Of a stretch of 59,983 nucleotides of DNA, positions 59,377 through 59,983 are shown piece after piece. The translations under genes and the position numbers were made by a program. A model generated the notes under the pieces. The model was not told where the DNA came from. It did not search any database and was given only the letters and a program-made list of their open reading frames with translations. Location of the stretch: the NCBI GenBank assembly GCA_902761665.1, contig CACWLA010000010.1, forward strand, positions 1-59,983, read 5' to 3'. The first letter of the stretch is position 1. Every line of letters starts with the position of its first letter. The DNA is from an uncultured Lachnospiraceae bacterium. GTDB lineage: Bacteria; Bacillota; Clostridia; Lachnospirales; Lachnospiraceae.

Positions 59377-59748
59377 ATGAGTGATTACAAACTGGGAGAA
59401 GTGGAAACGCGTTTTGCCGAACTGATCTGGGAAAATGAACCGCTCGGTTCCGGCGAACTGGTGAGGCTCTGCGCCGAAAAGCTCGGCTGGAAGAAATCCA
59501 CGACTTATACGGTGCTCAGAAAACTCTGTGAAAAAGGGTATTTCCGCAACGAAGGCGGCGCCGTGACTTCGCTCATTTCCCGTGAGGGCATGCAGGCGCA
59601 GGAAAGCCGCCGTTTCGTAGAAGATTCCTTCGGCGGGTCTCTCCCGGCCTTTTTTGCGGCCTTTACTTCGGAGAAAAAACTGTCTGACGGAGATGTCGCG
59701 GAGATCCGCCGGATGATCGACGATTACGGAAAGGAGACATCAAAATGA
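59377..59748 (+). CDS. BlaI/MecI-family transcriptional regulator
   Basis: 123 residues: winged helix (LGEVETRFAELIWENEPLGS, WKKSTTYTVLRKLCEKGYF) and C-terminal dimerisation helices (GSLPAFFAAFTSEKKLSDGD). In the family, a membrane M56 peptidase cleaves the repressor on sensing beta-lactams or another wall signal. The ATG at 59377 follows AAGGAGA; a longer in-frame extension crosses the promoter and is rejected. ATGA overlap with the next gene. Confidence 0.93.
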   Translation: MSDYKLGEVETRFAELIWENEPLGSGELVRLCAEKLGWKKSTTYTVLRKLCEKGYFRNEGGAVTSLISREGMQAQESRRFVEDSFGGSLPAFFAAFTSEKKLSDGDVAEIRRMIDDYGKETSK

Positions 59749-59983
59749 TCAGCATGCTGCTGCTCCGTCTCGCCTTTAAAAAGGCGCCGAAAAGCCTTGT
59801 CTGCGCGCTGTGGATCCTCGTCGGGCTGCGTCTTGTGATCCCGACCATGCCTTCGAGCAGCGTCTCCGTGATCCCGGAGGCGGTCTCGGGCGGCGCTGCC
59901 GTAGAAGCGCTGGAAAAGCAGTACGTGGAAGAAACGACGGTGATCCGTGAGGATCAGAACGAAGAACTCTATAAGCAGATCAC
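59745..59983 (+). CDS. BlaR1-like M56 peptidase, partial (cut by window end)
   Basis: 79 residues visible, open at the window edge. MISMLLLRLAFKKAPKSLVC followed by ALWILVGLRLVIPTMPSSS is the typical first membrane helix of an M56 protein, then an acidic outside loop. ATGA-coupled to blaI, so identification rests on context and this N-terminus. No HExxH motif is in view. Confidence 0.75.
   Translation, partial: MISMLLLRLAFKKAPKSLVCALWILVGLRLVIPTMPSSSVSVIPEAVSGGAAVEALEKQYVEETTVIREDQNEELYKQI

Overview
The window looks like chromosomal DNA from an anaerobic, fairly high-GC Clostridia member. Lachnospirales-like is my best guess, from gene content only; GC was judged by eye. Supporting signs are the conserved gdpP-rplI-dnaB block, TmcAL, a pyrophosphate-type phosphofructokinase next to a pyruvate phosphate dikinase locus, a DUF6320 zinc-ribbon gene, a TrpXYZ-like ABC transporter, a YtrA-like GntR/ABC operon, strong AGGAGG ribosome binding sites and many ATGA/TTGA start-stop overlaps. 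I see no rRNA, tRNA, CRISPR array, prophage or replication origin, and no gene-free stretch longer than 300 bases.

Layout. 1-1.8 kb: an IS1182-type transposase. 1.8-4.1 kb (minus): malic enzyme and a type-2 malate/lactate dehydrogenase. 4.4-9 kb: a zinc-ribbon membrane protein, a hydrolase/acyltransferase/DUF6320 operon and a sigma-70-like protein lacking promoter-reading parts. 9.2-12 kb: pyruvate phosphate dikinase split by a frame-disrupting deletion. 12.2-19.6 kb: a long plus-strand series of small enzymes and uncharacterised proteins (hydrolase, ArsC-like protein, HD and NT5C-type nucleotidases, AlkZ-related protein, MATE exporter). 19.6-23.4 kb: a NiCo riboswitch with its CDF metal exporter, GtrA and a SpoIIE-type phosphatase receptor. 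23.5-26.3 kb (minus): an ABC importer. 26.5-34.2 kb: NYN nuclease, cold-shock protein, TmcAL, GdpP, L9, DnaB and a membrane protein. 34.2-37.9 kb (minus): a heterodimeric ABC exporter. 38-47 kb: DUF1858, PPi-PFK, rRNA methyltransferase, RdgB, lipase, DnaG, DeoC, Cdd and pyrimidine-nucleoside phosphorylase. 47-57.8 kb (mostly minus): a 716-residue orphan protein, lipoprotein-FolA-ThyA, a GntR/ABC operon with its operator, a plus-strand toxin-antitoxin pair, and an ECF sigma gene coupled to a membrane-anchored serpin. 57.9-60 kb: an AT-richer AAA_14/DUF4143 ATPase, then BlaI with a BlaR1-like M56 peptidase cut by the window edge.

Themes. Central metabolism leans on pyrophosphate (PPi-PFK, PPDK). 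Nucleotide salvage and sanitation recur (HD nucleotidase, NT5C, RdgB, DeoC, Cdd, Pdp, ThyA, FolA). Several regulatory devices can be read directly from DNA: the NiCo riboswitch, the YtrA-type operator and the BlaI-region repeats. The strongest candidate for an undescribed system is the ECF sigma/membrane-serpin pair, in which a serpin occupies the place of the sensor domain of an anti-sigma factor.
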